Origin: Anodontia alba
Lineage: Eukaryota; Mollusca; Bivalvia; Lucinida; Lucinidae
Length of the DNA stretch: 64,000 nucleotides
Reading direction: 5' to 3'
NCBI GenBank assembly: GCA_964016985.1
Contig: OZ024821.1
Span: forward strand, 129,598,323 to 129,662,322
In this document: positions 32,401 through 44,324 of the stretch, piece after piece
How the letters are laid out: the number at the start of each line of letters is the position of its first letter
How positions within the stretch are numbered: the stretch's first letter is position 1
The notes under the pieces: model-generated
Told to the model about the DNA's origin: nothing
The model's input: the letters and a program-made list of their open reading frames with translations, nothing else
Database searches by the model: none
Position numbers and translations under genes: made by a program

Positions 32401-32677
32401 CCTCAGATCGCCTTTGAGCCCTTTGTTTTTTTCATGCCAGTGGTTTTTATTATATACATTTCACCGTGATGTTTCACAGCTGATGTAGAGGACCCTAAGC
32501 AGACCGAACGTATATTTGTAATTTGGAGCCGCATCAGAAATAAGGGTGAGTCGGTCGCACGAGTAAAACTGCGTTAAGCCCTCAGTAATTTGCCTACTGA
32601 CGTTCCAATGTGGTTTCTCTGTTGCAGTTCTTTGTTCGTGCGTCTGTGGTTTCATATGTGACGTTGTTTTGTCATTA
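32401..32677. other. No feature recognised
   Basis: The short open frame on the minus strand at 32461-32655 shows no recognisable domain. Confidence 0.35.
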
Positions 32678-32829
32678 CAGTCGAACCCTCGTTATCTCGA
32701 ACTCGCTTATTTCGAATTACCGCTTATCTGGAAGTGAAAATCTGTCCCTGTTTTAACATGAAACTATGACAACAGGTAACAAAATAATGTGGAAAAGAGG
32801 AGAAATTGCTCCTCTTTTCCACATTATTT

Positions 32830-32896
<67 letters not shown>

Positions 32897-33043
32897 CTTT
32901 AGGAGTCAAATTACATATTCATTTGTTAAATGTGTTTGTTCAATTTATTGTTTTCCTCACTGTCTCAACTCTGATATGTGGAGGTACGGATATTTCGAAA
33001 TGTTTCAGTGTCCCTTGGAATTCGAGATAACGAGAGTCGACTG
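32678..33043 (+). mobile_element. Family G element (TA-flanked MITE) with (TA)n inside
   Basis: TA, CAGTCGAACCCTCGTTATCT to GGAATTCGAGATAACGAGAG, TCGACTG, TA. Central hairpin TGTGGAAAAGAGGAGAAATT, GCTCCTCTTTTCCACA. A (TA)n run at 32834-32895 has grown next to it. Confidence 0.85.
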
Positions 33044-33410
33044 TATTTGTTCATCATCTCTCCTTATTTTGGCGCCTCGGGAAGTTTGCGATTCGTGACT
33101 TTGGCATTTCCTGAGTATTTACATTATACTTGTAATGTAGGAGAAAGATGTTAATGGGCATTTAAGGCAATTAAACACATTCAGCAACAATTTTAGATGC
33201 ACACAAGCTAAGAACTGGCTTCATTACCTAACCCAAAGGGTACAACGTTTATACAATGTTACATTAAAGTCAATGCAACGTTTGTTTATACAACGTCGCA
33301 TTAACGTCGATACAACGTCATGACGATGCATCGATGTTAGGGCGACGTTGAATAAACGTCATGTGCCCGCTGGTAAGCATTCTGACGCGGTAACTCGCAA
33401 CAGACTGACC
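33044..33410. other. Repetitive-looking sequence without a call
   Basis: Around 33240-33360 several CAACGT motifs recur (TACAACGTTTATACAATG, ACAACGTCGCATTAACGTCG), which gives local internal repetition. No coding frame. Confidence 0.4.
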
Positions 33411-33629
33411 TTAATACTTTTCCTGCTGAACCCGAATATACTCTGTCTTTGCAAACAGTGTAGATCCAGGTCAGTTTGCTTCTTCAGAAGCCAACTGATC
33501 TCGATCTGATCTGCACTGTTTGCCATTCAGTATTTGAATTCGTATCAGCAACCTGGATCAAATAATCTGATTGTCTAAATATTAGAAGTGGGCGTGCCAT
33601 CTTAATTTATTCAGCATGACAAGGATTAA
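33411..33629. mobile_element. Family C element
   Basis: TTAATACTTTTCCTGCTGAA to TTCAGCATGACAAGGATTAA. Confidence 0.85.
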
Positions 33630-33633
33630 ATTG

Positions 33634-33893
33634 TAGCAAGACTTCTTGAACCGCATCAAGGGAGAAGAGCTGTTATAGCTTATGCGAAAAGCATAGGTTT
33701 GGGCGAGCATCTGCCTAGTCTTGCCAGAACCTATGCTGTTCGCTCACGTAAGCGGTGGCAAATGAGAAACTTCAGCCAAAGAACTGGACAGCTGGCTTTG
33801 CTCAGGGTCCAGGCATGCACGCTGAAACATTGTGTGAACGGAAAATCCAGTGATATATTTTCTTGCGATGCGGCTCGATTAGCTAAATGGTGA
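33634..33893 (+). repeat. Open repeat fragment
   Basis: About 86 codons without a stop, including RRAVIAYAKSIG and LARTYAVRSRKRW. This resembles recurrent translations of dispersed molluscan and cnidarian repeats rather than a known protein. No start or splice context. Confidence 0.4.
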
Positions 33894-34029
33894 GGAGTCT
33901 ACGAAATGCAGGTTGGCAGGTTGATTGCAAACCATTAAGAAACTAGTTAAACGCTGTTTTTTGGAGCTGTTCAACTTAGATCTACACTGTTCATTCATTT
34001 ATGTCGGTCCCGATATTAATTACAGAAAG

Positions 34030-34237
34030 AGCCGGGAAACAGCATTTCATATAAGATTGGAGATGGGCCCAGCAAAGGCTCGTATCAGCCTGCGCATCAG
34101 CAGTGTCTGATTAGAGTCCTCAGAGTACTATGTAGGTAGTAAGTGAATTCAGATGGACAGCAAGGACTCTGATTAGCCTGAGCAGATGTGCAGACTGATC
34201 TGAGTCTTCGCTTAGCGCACATGCAGATTGGTGTGCC
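34030..34237. mobile_element. Family K element
   Basis: AGAGCCGGGAAACAGCATTT to TGCAGATTGGTGTGCCCCGG-CTC with two GATCAG-type hairpins. Confidence 0.75.
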
Positions 34238-34659
34238 CCGGCTCATATATTATGCTTCTCGCAGTAAAGACATGAAAAATAAACGAATCTCAGAATATAC
34301 GGATTTTTGCATGTATTCAAATAATAGGCGGTGTTCCCGGTGTTAGTCTTACTCTTTGTTGCTTTGTGGTTTATTCTACGAGGCGATTTGTTGTATGTCT
34401 TTCCGTGTGTCATTTTGTTCTTGTGTTTTTCAGTCCTTTTAGTATTGCACTTACCTCGCTTGGGGAAGAGAGAGTTAATCTTAGTGCTTTTTGTACGTTT
34501 GTTCGATTTGTGCTTGTTTGTATTTGTCGGTTTCCTCTTCCTCTTGGGGTCTGGGAAGGGCTGCGGTTTGTGATTGTGACACTCCCTGGACTTTTCTCTT
34601 ACCTTTTTTTTCACATGTACATGCAATGTAGCCAGAACAACTACACTACTAAATCACTC

Positions 34660-37600
34660 TGAAAACAGTTTTACTCCTGTAGACTTATGCAGAAAAAATC
34701 CTGCTAAAATTGCTAGATTTATCAAGAAATACTCCTGCTAAGTATTGTTAGCTTAATCAAGAAACACACATACTAAATATTATTAACTTTTATCAAAAAT
34801 ATGCTCCTGTTGACCATTGTTAGCTTTATCAAGAAATACACCAGCTAAGAATTGTTAGCTCTATCAAGCTATATTCCTGCTAAACATTGTAAGCTTTACC
34901 AAAATTACTCCTGCTACGTATTGGTAGCTTTATCAAGAAATATTCCTACTAAGTAATGTCAGCTTTATCAAGATATATACCTAATAAGCATTGTTGATTT
35001 TATCAAGAAATACACCTGTTAAACACTGTTAGCTTTATCAAGAAATACTCCTGCTAAACATTGCTAGTTTTATCAAGAAATACCCCTGCTAGGCATTGTT
35101 AGCTTTATCAAACAAACTCCTGCTACGTATTGTTAAATTTATCAAGAAATACTCCTGCTGAGCAAACAGAAGGAAAATACTTCCCTTAAGCAATTTTAGC
35201 TTTAACAACAAACACCTCTGCTCAGTATTGTTTGCTTTATCAAGGTATACCCCTGCTAAGTATTGTTACCTTTATGAAGAAAATACCTGCTATGCATTGT
35301 TAGCTGTACCAAGAAATACATCTGCTAAACATTGTTAGCTGTATGAAGAAAACCTCTTGCTAAGCATTGTTAACATTATCAAGAAATACACTTGCTACGT
35401 ATTGTTAGTTTTATCCTGAAGTACACCTGCTAAGTATTGTTTGCACTGTAAAACATGCACCTGCTAAGCATTATTACCTTTATCAAGAAATACACTTGTT
35501 AGGTATTGGTAGTTTTGTCATGAATTACACCTACTTAGCATTATTACCTTTATCAAGAAATACACTTATTAAGTATTTGGTAGTTTTGTCATGAATTACA
35601 CCTACTTAGCATTATTACCTTTATCAAGAAATACACTTATTAAGTATTTGGTAGTTTTGTCATGAATTACACCTACTTAGCATTATTACCTTTATCAAGA
35701 AATACACTTATTAAGTATTTGGTAGTTTTGTCATGAATTACACCTACTTAGCATTATTACCTTTATCAAGAAATACACTTATTAAGTATTTGGTAGTTTT
35801 ATCATGAATTACACCTACTTAGCATTATTACCTTTATCAAGAAATACACTAAGTGTATTTCTTGATACAGGTAATAATGCTAAGTAGGTGTAATTCATGA
35901 TAAAACTACCAATACTTCTTTATCAAGAAATACACTTGTTAGGTATTGGTAGTTTTGTCATGAATTACACCTACTTAGCATTATTAGCTTAATCAAGTAA
36001 TACAACTGTCAAGCATCATTAACTTTATCAAGAACACATCTGCTAAGCATTGTAAGCTTTATCAAGAAATACACCTGCTAAGCATTGTTAGCTTTATCAA
36101 GATATTACCCTGCTAAGCTTTGTTAAGTTTAAAAGAAATACTTGCTACGCATTGTTAGCTTTATCCAAAAATACTTCCCCTAAGCAATGTAAGCTTTAAC
36201 AAGAAACACCCCTGCTATGTCTTGTTTGCTTTATAAAGATACACTGATGCTAGGAATTCTTAGCTTTATCAAGAAATTCTCCTGCTAAGCATTGTTAGCT
36301 TTCAAGAAACCTCCCTGCTTAACAAAGTTAGCTTTATCAAGAACTGCTCCTTTTAATCATTGTTTGGCTTATCAAGGAATAAACCTGCTAAACATTGCTA
36401 GATTTATGAATAAATACTCCTACTAAATATGGTTATCTTTATCAAGAAATACTCCTTCTAAGTATTGCTAAATTTATGAAGATATACTCCTACTAAGCAT
36501 TGTTACATTTAACGGTATCAAAAATACTCCTATTAAGCTTTGTTAGATTTATCTAGAAATACTCCTGCAAAACATTGTTAGATTTATCAAGAAATACCCC
36601 TGCTTAGCATTGCTACTTAATCAATAAATACTCCTGCGAAGCACAGTTAAATTTATCAAAAAATACTCCTTCTAACCAAAAGTGGATTTATCAAACAACG
36701 AAACATGGGTTAAGAGTCACCGGACTGGTTTTATTGAGTATGTTTATTGATCTGAAGTGTCATTGTTTTAAGAAAGGCACCTGCTAAATGAGGTAAGCTT
36801 TATCAAGAACTGCTCCTATTAATAATTGTTTTGCTTATTAAGGGATATTCCTACTAAACAGTGCTATATTTATAAAGAAACATTCCTGCTTAGCATAGTT
36901 AGATTTATCAATAAATACGCCTCCCAGTCAAAAGTGGATTTATCAAGAAACGAAAATGAGGTTAGGAGTCACTAGTACTAGTTTTGTTGAGTATGTTCAT
37001 TGATCTAAAGTGTGATTCTTTTTAGACATACCCCTGCTAAACATGGTTATCTTTGTCAAGAACTGCGTTAACTATTGTTTGCCTTATCAGAGAATACTCC
37101 TAAACAGTGCTTAATTTATGAAAAAATACACCTGCCTAGTAATGTTAGCTTTATCAAGAAATACTCCTTCTGAGTATTGCTGGATTCATAAAGACATACT
37201 CCTGCTAAGCATTGTTACATTTAACTGTATCAAGAAACACTTCTGTTAAGTTTTGTTAGCTTTAGCAAGAAATACTCATGCTAAACACTGTTAGATTTAA
37301 CAAGAAATACCCCTGCCTAGCATTGCTAATTTATCAATAAATACTCATGCGAAGCATAGTTTATCAATAAATACTCCTCCAAATCAAACGTGGATTTATC
37401 AAGAAACGAAAATGAGGTAAGAAATTACCGGTACTAGGTTTGTTGAGTGTGTTTATTGATCTAAAGGGTCATTGTTTTAAGAAACACCCCTGCTAAACAA
37501 GGTAAGCTTTATCAAGAACTGCTCCTATCATACATTGTTTGGCTTATTAAGAGATACTCCTACTCAACAGTGCTAGCTTTATGAAGAAACACTCCTGCTT

Positions 37601-38180
37601 AGCATAGATTATCAATAATTACTCCTCCTAACCAAAAGTGGATTAATCAAGAAACGAAAATTAGGCTAGGAGTGACCGGTACTAGTTTCGTTGAGTGTGT
37701 TCATAGATAAACAGCCCTGCCAAACAAGGTAAGCTTTGTCAAGAACTGCTCCCATGAACCATTGTTTGGATTATCAAGGAATACTCCTACTAAACAGTGC
37801 TAGATTTATGAAAATAAAATACTTCTGTTTAGCATTGTCAGATTTATCAAGAGAAAATCCGTTGAAGTATTGCTAGATTCATGAATACATACTCCTTGTA
37901 GGCATTGTTACATTTAACTGTATCCAGAAATTCTCCTATTAAGATTTATTAGATTTATCTAGAAATACTGCTTAGCGCTAAACATTTTTAGATTTATCAA
38001 GAAATACCCCTGATCAGCATTGCTAATTAATCAATAAATACTCCTGCGAAGCATAGTTAAATTTATCAACAAATACTCCTCCTAATCGTAAGTGGATTTA
38101 TCAAGAAACGTAAATGGAGCAAGGAGTTTTGTTGAGTGTGTTTATTGATTTAAAGGGTCATTCCTTTAAGAATCTATTTA
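34660..38180 (+). repeat. Satellite-like array, about 35-bp unit, 3.5 kb
   Basis: About 95-100 diverged units of AAGAAATACTCCTGCTAAGC, ATTGTTAGCTTTATC. Between 35480 and 35830 a two-unit, roughly 80-bp higher-order repeat is nearly uniform (GGTAGTTTTGTCATGAATTA, CACCTACTTAGCATTATTAC). At 36690-38150 a longer period of about 260-470 bases returns GTGGATTTATCAAGAAACGA, then TGTTGAGTGTGTTTATTGAT. No coding. Confidence 0.93.
35852..35926 (-). repeat. Inverted segment inside the satellite
   Basis: TAAGTGTATTTCTTGATACA, GGTAATAATGCTAAGTAGGT, GTAATTCATGATAAAACTAC is the reverse complement of the neighbouring unit, so it forms a hairpin of about 70-base arms with 35770-35850. Confidence 0.9.
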
Positions 38181-38640
38181 TCTCCTCTGCAATTAGTGTC
38201 CGTGCCGTGTGACGGCCGTAAAACGTCTACCTGTACTTCATAATTGTATTTTCTGGGCCTTTGTTATCATTGAGATCACTTCAGAATCTTTGAAAAAAAA
38301 ATAAATGATATCACATACTCCACCTTTACACGTCCTCTGTGGAAGTTTAAAATTGACCTTACAAGTAATTGCGGGTTGCCCTGGCGAGCCGCATATATAG
38401 GAGTTCTGCTAATAACACATCAGATACGGGAATACCGAATCCAGCTGAAACGGTACCAGGATTGCTGATATAGCCGTCATGCATCTGATAACTATTAAAA
38501 TAAAATAGAATGTTTTATTATCCAATTATGGCCGCGTTCGGGTATAAAATTAACGATATCGTTTGACTCTATTCCGATTTTGCCCTCAAATAAACTTATT
38601 CTTTATGAAGTACCAGAATTCATCAAGACATTAAAGGAGC
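38181..38640. other. Edge of array plus unrecognised sequence
   Basis: Starts with one unit of the 43.6 kb-type satellite (GTGTCCGTGCCGTGTGACGG, CCGTAAAACGTCTACC). Nothing else recognised. Confidence 0.45.
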
Positions 38641-38800
38641 AGCTTAAAAAGGATTGGTGCGTCCAGTCCTGGAGTAAAGCAGTTAGGTTAGGACCTCAAT
38701 GAGTTTCGAGGAAAACTGGAAAGCGCGCAAAAGCTCGCAGCCAGATTTGTAGCAAGAAATTACGATGGGCGCACTTTTTTTCGCGCAGCCTGGAGTCATG
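38641..38800 (+). pseudogene. Non-LTR retrotransposon fragment
   Basis: The frame KLESAQKLAARFVARNYDGR, then FFRAAWSHGF, matches the LE--Q--AARF-- region downstream of LINE reverse transcriptases. The 54.4 kb LINE has the equivalent NLEKIQFVTGATKLV. Only about 50 residues survive. Confidence 0.6.
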
Positions 38801-38971
38801 GGTTTTCACGCAGTAAACGTTATTTGCAGCATGTTCACTTCTCCAGAAGGACACCATATTTTTTCATTATGCAATGTTCATGATAGTCATGGACTACAGG
38901 TACATTATAAAACACAATTAAGTAAACTGACTGTGCTCGAAATGATCTCAAATGTGCCGGTGAGCCAAATA

Positions 38972-39305
38972 CAGTCGACTCTCGTTATCTCGAATTCCAA
39001 GGGACTCACTGAAACAATTCGAGATCTCCGTACCTCGACATATCAGAGTTGAGAGAGTGAGGAAAACAATAAATTGAACAACCACATTTAACAAATGAAT
39101 ATGTAATTTGACTCCTGAAGTTAGAATTACATATATATAATAATGTTAAAAGAGGAGAAATTGCTCCTTAGGAGCAATTTCTCCTCTTTTCCACATTATT
39201 TTGCTACCTGTTGTCATAGTTTCATGTTAAAACAGGGACCAGATTTTCACTTCGAGATAAGCGGTAATTCGAAATAAGCGAGTTCGAGATAACGAGGTTT
39301 GACTG
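38972..39305 (-). mobile_element. Family G element
   Basis: TA, CAGTCGACTCTCGTTATCTC to CGAGATAACGAGGTTTGACTG, TA. Same central hairpin as at 32678 (AGGAGAAATTGCTCC...). The two copies are inverted relative to each other. Confidence 0.88.
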
Positions 39306-39327
39306 TACTGTACAAATAAAATAAAAA

Positions 39328-39430
39328 CTAGACTGCCCAGTCGATAGCACGCCATCGCAAAATTCCTATGCTAAGTGCTAATGTTGCTTATAGCGTGACG
39401 GACGGACGGACGAACTCGCTCTCACACACC
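39328..39430 (+). mobile_element. P element 5' end fragment
   Basis: CAGTCGATAGCACGCCATCG, TGCTAATGTTGC, CGTGACGGACGGACGGACGA, CTCGCTCTCACACACCC as in the 18828 element. The rest is missing or unrecognised. Confidence 0.7.
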
Positions 39431-39492
39431 CTAAATTAGGCATGAGATGGTCTGGGCCAGCACTTTTTATGTTTCTCGGCTCACCGGGCTTG

Positions 39493-39527
<35 letters not shown>

Positions 39528-40085
39528 TCCACTGGTGTTGTTTGATAACCCAGGGAGCTCCAAATGTCTCAACATGTTCTTTCTGTGGAGTCCTCATGTT
39601 TGCTTCATTATAATTATAGGTTTTATCCGTGATTTATCTGTTGGCCTTAGTGATTCATGGATGAGTTAGACATCCACACGGATCCGAACAAATATATGTT
39701 TTTACCACTATGGAAGCTGAGGGTGAGGGTTGGGATCCCGTAAAGCTAGCTTAAGCCCCTCCCCCGCCTGCAGCATAATTCATTACTGACTGTTCTAAGG
39801 TGGTATTTTCATTGTGGTACTTTTTGTTAATTGTTATGTAGTGTTTCACTTTCTAATGTATTCCTTTAACAATTATTGAGGTTGAATAGATATTTAGTTA
39901 ATTTTGGGTAACAGAGTTCCCACCTTTTTAGGAAATAATTGCCATCTCTGCTTGCCTTCTGTTCATTTTGTGGCTGCTTTATTGTACATTTGGTTGTCTT
40001 TCCCTTTGGTGTTGGGGGCTTGATGTATCAGTTCTTTGATTATATTAATCCCTGAGTTCTTTTATTTACCTTGGTCTAACATTAC
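39431..40085. other. Poly-T run and unrecognised sequence
   Basis: Poly-T at about 39487-39524. The rest is AT-rich with no gene or shared repeat seen. Confidence 0.5.
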
Positions 40086-41356
40086 AAACTAGAGCAAGTC
40101 GATGTCGCGCCATCGCATATCCCCGCGCCAGTGCCATCGCATATCTTCTTGCATATCAAAATTCCGAATGTGTTCCTCCAGTGCTCATCCATTGGGCTAT
40201 TACCTGTGACAGTTTCAAGGTTCTAGGTAAAAAAGCCTAAAAGGAGTTGGGTTACAATAAAAAAGCGGACCCAAAATCCTACTTTTGGACTTCTAATGAC
40301 CCCCCCCCCAGACATGCCCCCGAGGCAAACATTTTGCATCACTGTATTCTATACTTCATTACCTTCAATTTGATATGCAACATGACTATGTTTGTACAAA
40401 ATGAATTTTGGACCCTTCGGGGCCACAGCCCTCTGGTCCTGCCCCCAGGTGTCACATCAAAATTCCGAATGCGTTCCTCCAGTCCTCATCCATTGGGCTA
40501 TTACCTGTGACTGTTTCAAGGTTCTAGCTAAAAAAGCCTAAAAGGAGTTGGGTGACAATCAAAAAATCCGACCCAAAATCCTACTTTTTGGCCTCTAATG
40601 ACCCCCAGACATGCCCCCGGGGCAAACATTTTGCACCACTGTATTCGACTCTTCATTACCTTCAATTTGATATGCAACGTGACTATGTTTCTACTAAATG
40701 GATTTTGGACCCTTTGGGACCACACCCCCCTGGCCCTGCCCCCAAGGGTCACATCAAAACAAACAAACTAGAGCAAGTCGATGTCGCGCCATCGCATATC
40801 CCTCGCGCCAGCGCTATCGCATATCTTCTTGCACATCAAAATTCCGAATGTGTTCCTCCAGTTCTCATCCATAGGGCTATTACATGTGACAGTTTCAAGG
40901 TTCTAACTATAAAAGCCTAAGAGGAGTTGGGTGACAATAAAAAAGGACCCAAAATCCTACTTTTTGACCTCTAGTGACCCCCAGACATGCCACCCCCCCC
41001 CCCAGGAAAAAATTTTTGCACCACTATATTCTTCTCTTCATAACCTTCGATTTGATATGCAACATGACTACGCCGGTACAAAATGAATTTTGGACCCTTT
41101 GGGGCCACACCCCTCTGGCCCTGCCCCCAGGGGTCACATGAAAATTCCGAATATGTTTCTCCAGTCCTCATCCATAGGGCTATTGCCTGTGAAAGTTTCG
41201 AGAATCTAGCTTAAATGGTCTAGGAGCAATGGGGTGACATAACAGACGGACGTACGTACGGACGGGCGGCCGGCCGGTCGGTCGGTCGGACGGACAGACG
41301 GCCCGCCGGCCGGACTGGAGGTATTACAATATCCCCGCTTTTTCTTCGGGGATAAC
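40086..41356 (+). mobile_element. P element with a roughly 300-380 bp tandem core
   Basis: Starts AGAGCAAGTCGATGTCGCGC, CATCGC. Four units, ATCAAAATTCCGAATGTGTT at 40155, 40456, 40835 and 41138, each with CATCCATTGGGCTATTACCT, GTTTCAAGGTTCTA, AAAAGGAGTTGGGTGACAAT, ACCCAAAATCCTACTTTTTG, CCCAGACATGCCCCC. Then GACGGACGTACG-type runs, and the end CAATATCCCCGCTTTTTCTT, CGGGGATAAC. Confidence 0.78.
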
Positions 41357-41423
41357 AATCATTGACGTCACTGTCAAATCTCTGAGGATAGTATACTATC
41401 ACATACAAATATGAGTTCACTCG

Positions 41424-41500
41424 TAATACAATACAATACAATACAATACAATACAATACAATACAATACAATACAATACAATACAATACAATACAACACA
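41424..41500. repeat. (AATAC)n pentanucleotide microsatellite
   Basis: About 14 perfect AATAC units near 41424-41500. A period of 5 leaves long open frames that are artefacts. Confidence 0.97.
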
Positions 41501-41727
41501 ATAGATTTATTGCATTAAACATACGTAATATGTCTTGAGCAAAGTAATCATCAGTGGACAAATACATGTTTTTTTTTTTCCAAAGGAACTTGCTGTGAAC
41601 CATTTTTTGTCTTGTCGATTCCTTAAAAGACTTAGGTCTACTTTTAATCTAATATAGGATGGTTCAAATTATGTTGTGCAACTGGGCGCTCTCATGTGAT
41701 TTCGTCTTTGCATCAGGGAAAGGACAT

Positions 41728-41999
41728 CACGAAAACATGCCTATATAATTTTGACCCTTTAAACCCCACTTTTATATAGTAAACCTGGGGTTCACAGGGG
41801 TATACATTATTTTGCTTATTTCTGCACAAAAACATAGATTGTGGGTACTCGTTAGAACCGCCTCGCTGAGGCGGTTCTAACGAGTACCCACAATCTATGT
41901 TTTGAGCAGAAATATGGAAAATATCAGAATTTTTTATCTGAAAATTTTCATTTTTTTGGTGGTAAAATTTTCAGTCTATTGGAATAGGCGTGTTTTCAT
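41728..41999 (+). mobile_element. Family A element
   Basis: Complete, with a perfect core (GTTAGAACCGCCTCGCTGAG and complement). Closest to the consensus. Confidence 0.94.
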
Positions 42000-42600
<601 letters not shown>

Positions 42601-42602
42601 TG

Positions 42603-42935
42603 GGGCCAAAACGTGAGAAAATATACCTTCTGATATGTGCGCCCAAGAAGACTCAAATCAGCCTGCGCCTAATTAGTGTCTTCATCGTACGCACAAATAA
42701 ACTAAGCATCCTTGCCTATCCAAAATCCAAGCTAGCATTCTTTATAAATCTATAATGGGCCGTTATCGGCCCGTCAGGGTAGCTGACGGGCCGATAACGG
42801 CCCGCTATATATTTATAAAGAATGCTAGTTGGGATGCGCCCAGTGAAAATTCTGATCAGATCGCGCGAATGCGTAGGCTGATCTGAATCTTTGCTGGGCG
42901 CACATGTTCGAAGGTACGTTTACTTACGTCGGGGT
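42603..42935. mobile_element. Family H element with nested foldback B
   Basis: GGGGCCAAAACGTGAGAAAA to AAGGTACGTTTACTTACGTC. Foldback B lies in the linker after CTTGCCTATCCAAAA. Confidence 0.8.
42727..42833. mobile_element. Family B foldback, TTATCGG type, nested in H
   Basis: Near-perfect palindrome with TTTATAAATCTATAATGGGC and complement. Confidence 0.92.
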
Positions 42936-43082
42936 TTATATGTCAGTGAACCCTCTATTTTATATGGATAGTATTGTTACCAGGTAACAGGGACACATAA
43001 AGGCAGCGTAAAAAGACCAATAGTCTATGCAAATGCACTGATTACGGGCACTGATCTTTCATTGTGAGGAAGGAGAAAACAT

Positions 43083-43171
<89 letters not shown>

Positions 43172-43213
43172 CACCCTTCAAGAGTCTTTTATAATAAAAT
43201 AATGGAAAATAAC

Positions 43214-43248
<35 letters not shown>
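43083..43248. repeat. (GA)n microsatellites
   Basis: GA runs at 43083-43170 (one CACA break) and 43218-43248. The short RERERER frame is an artefact. Confidence 0.97.
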
Positions 43249-43249
<1 letters not shown>

Positions 43250-43528
43250 TGTCCTCTTCTATCTTTAAAAACTCTCGTCTCTGGGTCCTGTTTTACCTCT
43301 CTGTGTGCCGACTGTGCAGTCAGTATAAAGCATAAATTTCGTGCAGTTAAGTCGTTATCCCGTGCCTTGAGGGGCTATGTTCCGTACATGTGACCTTTCC
43401 TGAGTGTCTCCAACTTAATTTTTTCGACGAAGTCGTATACAAATACCAATGGACTTTACAAATGAAAAAAAAGTACGAAAATAAATATATATGTCATAAA
43501 TTTCAGGCCAACAATATCTTTTTTAAAC

Positions 43529-43529
<1 letters not shown>

Positions 43530-43556
<27 letters not shown>
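43530..43556. repeat. Poly-A run
   Basis: About 27 A residues, no adjacent element recognised that would explain it as a retroposon tail. Confidence 0.9.
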
Positions 43557-43561
<5 letters not shown>

Positions 43562-43717
43562 TAGTTTCTTGACTGCATGATATGAATGTATTTGTCTTCA
43601 CTACAACTAGTGTTAGTACCGTGTGGTGGCTGTAAAATGTTTCTCTTTTCTCTGCTAAAGTGCAGTTTACAATTTCCTGTTTTCTATGATCAATGAGCCA
43701 ATTCCGGAATCTTTTTA

Positions 43718-43927
43718 ACCCATTTTTGCCTGGTGTCCCATAAAAGGGACATGGACAAACAGTGCAGACCCAGATCAGACGCCGCAGAACGCGGCGTCTG
43801 ATCAGGGTCTACACTGTTTGCATTAAAAAACATGGTGATAATAAAAAATAGCCAGACATTCCTTCTGTGAGATATGGATCGGTCCAAAAAGACAATGTAG
43901 AAGAGTCCACTCGGCATAAATGGGTTA
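43718..43927. mobile_element. Family L element (TTAA-flanked MITE)
   Basis: TTAACCCATTTTTGCCTGGT to ACTCGGCATAAATGGGTTAA. Inner hairpin CAAACAGTGCAGACCCAGAT, CAGACGCCGC and complement. TTAA at both borders suggests a piggyBac-like origin. Related hairpins: 45340-45450, 45845-46047, 46190-46280, 51990-52060 and 61285-61345. Confidence 0.8.
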
Positions 43928-44218
43928 ATATTAATATCTGGGTCTTTGTTGAGGCATAATTGGCCGAAACCAGCTAGTCTGGCACACAAAACGACGCTTC
44001 AGCTGTTTTCAGTTTCGCGAGTGTGTTCACTGCCCTCAAGGGTAATTCCATTTAGAATCTCATTATCTTCACTACAACTTGTGTCAGTGCCGTGTGGTGG
44101 CCGTAATATGTCTCCCCTTACTTCTGTATAGTACACTTTATATTTTCGAGTCCTTTCTGATCATTGAGCCCATTCCGCGATTTTTTTTATTTTTATAGGA
44201 GGGTCACTAATACAGTAT

Positions 44219-44324
44219 CCAGTAAGCATTGTTTATAAATCTAAAACGGGCCGTTCTTGGCCCGTCAGGGTAGCTAACGGGCCGATAACGGCCCGCTTTA
44301 GATTTATAAAGAATGCTAGCTGGG
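44219..44324. mobile_element. Family B foldback, TTATCGG type
   Basis: CCAGTAAGCATTGTTTATAA to TTATAAAGAATGCTAGCTGG. Inserted in the 43.6 kb satellite. Confidence 0.92.

Noticed and set aside
32346..32462. ILVLFVDFLVVWPQIAFEPF-like hydrophobic frame as the missing last nrf-6-like exon
   Set aside because: Hydrophobic but no convincing family motif, no clear acceptor and it overlaps the duplicated 30.4-32.4 kb repeat.
34331..34662. Hydrophobic plus-strand frames (FVALWFILRG and others)
   Set aside because: T-rich sequence gives Leu/Phe/Val in all frames; the opposite strand is open too (Lys-rich); no family motif.
34660..38180. CRISPR-like array of about 35-base repeats
   Set aside because: Units are contiguous without unique spacers, diverged and in eukaryotic DNA; it is a satellite.
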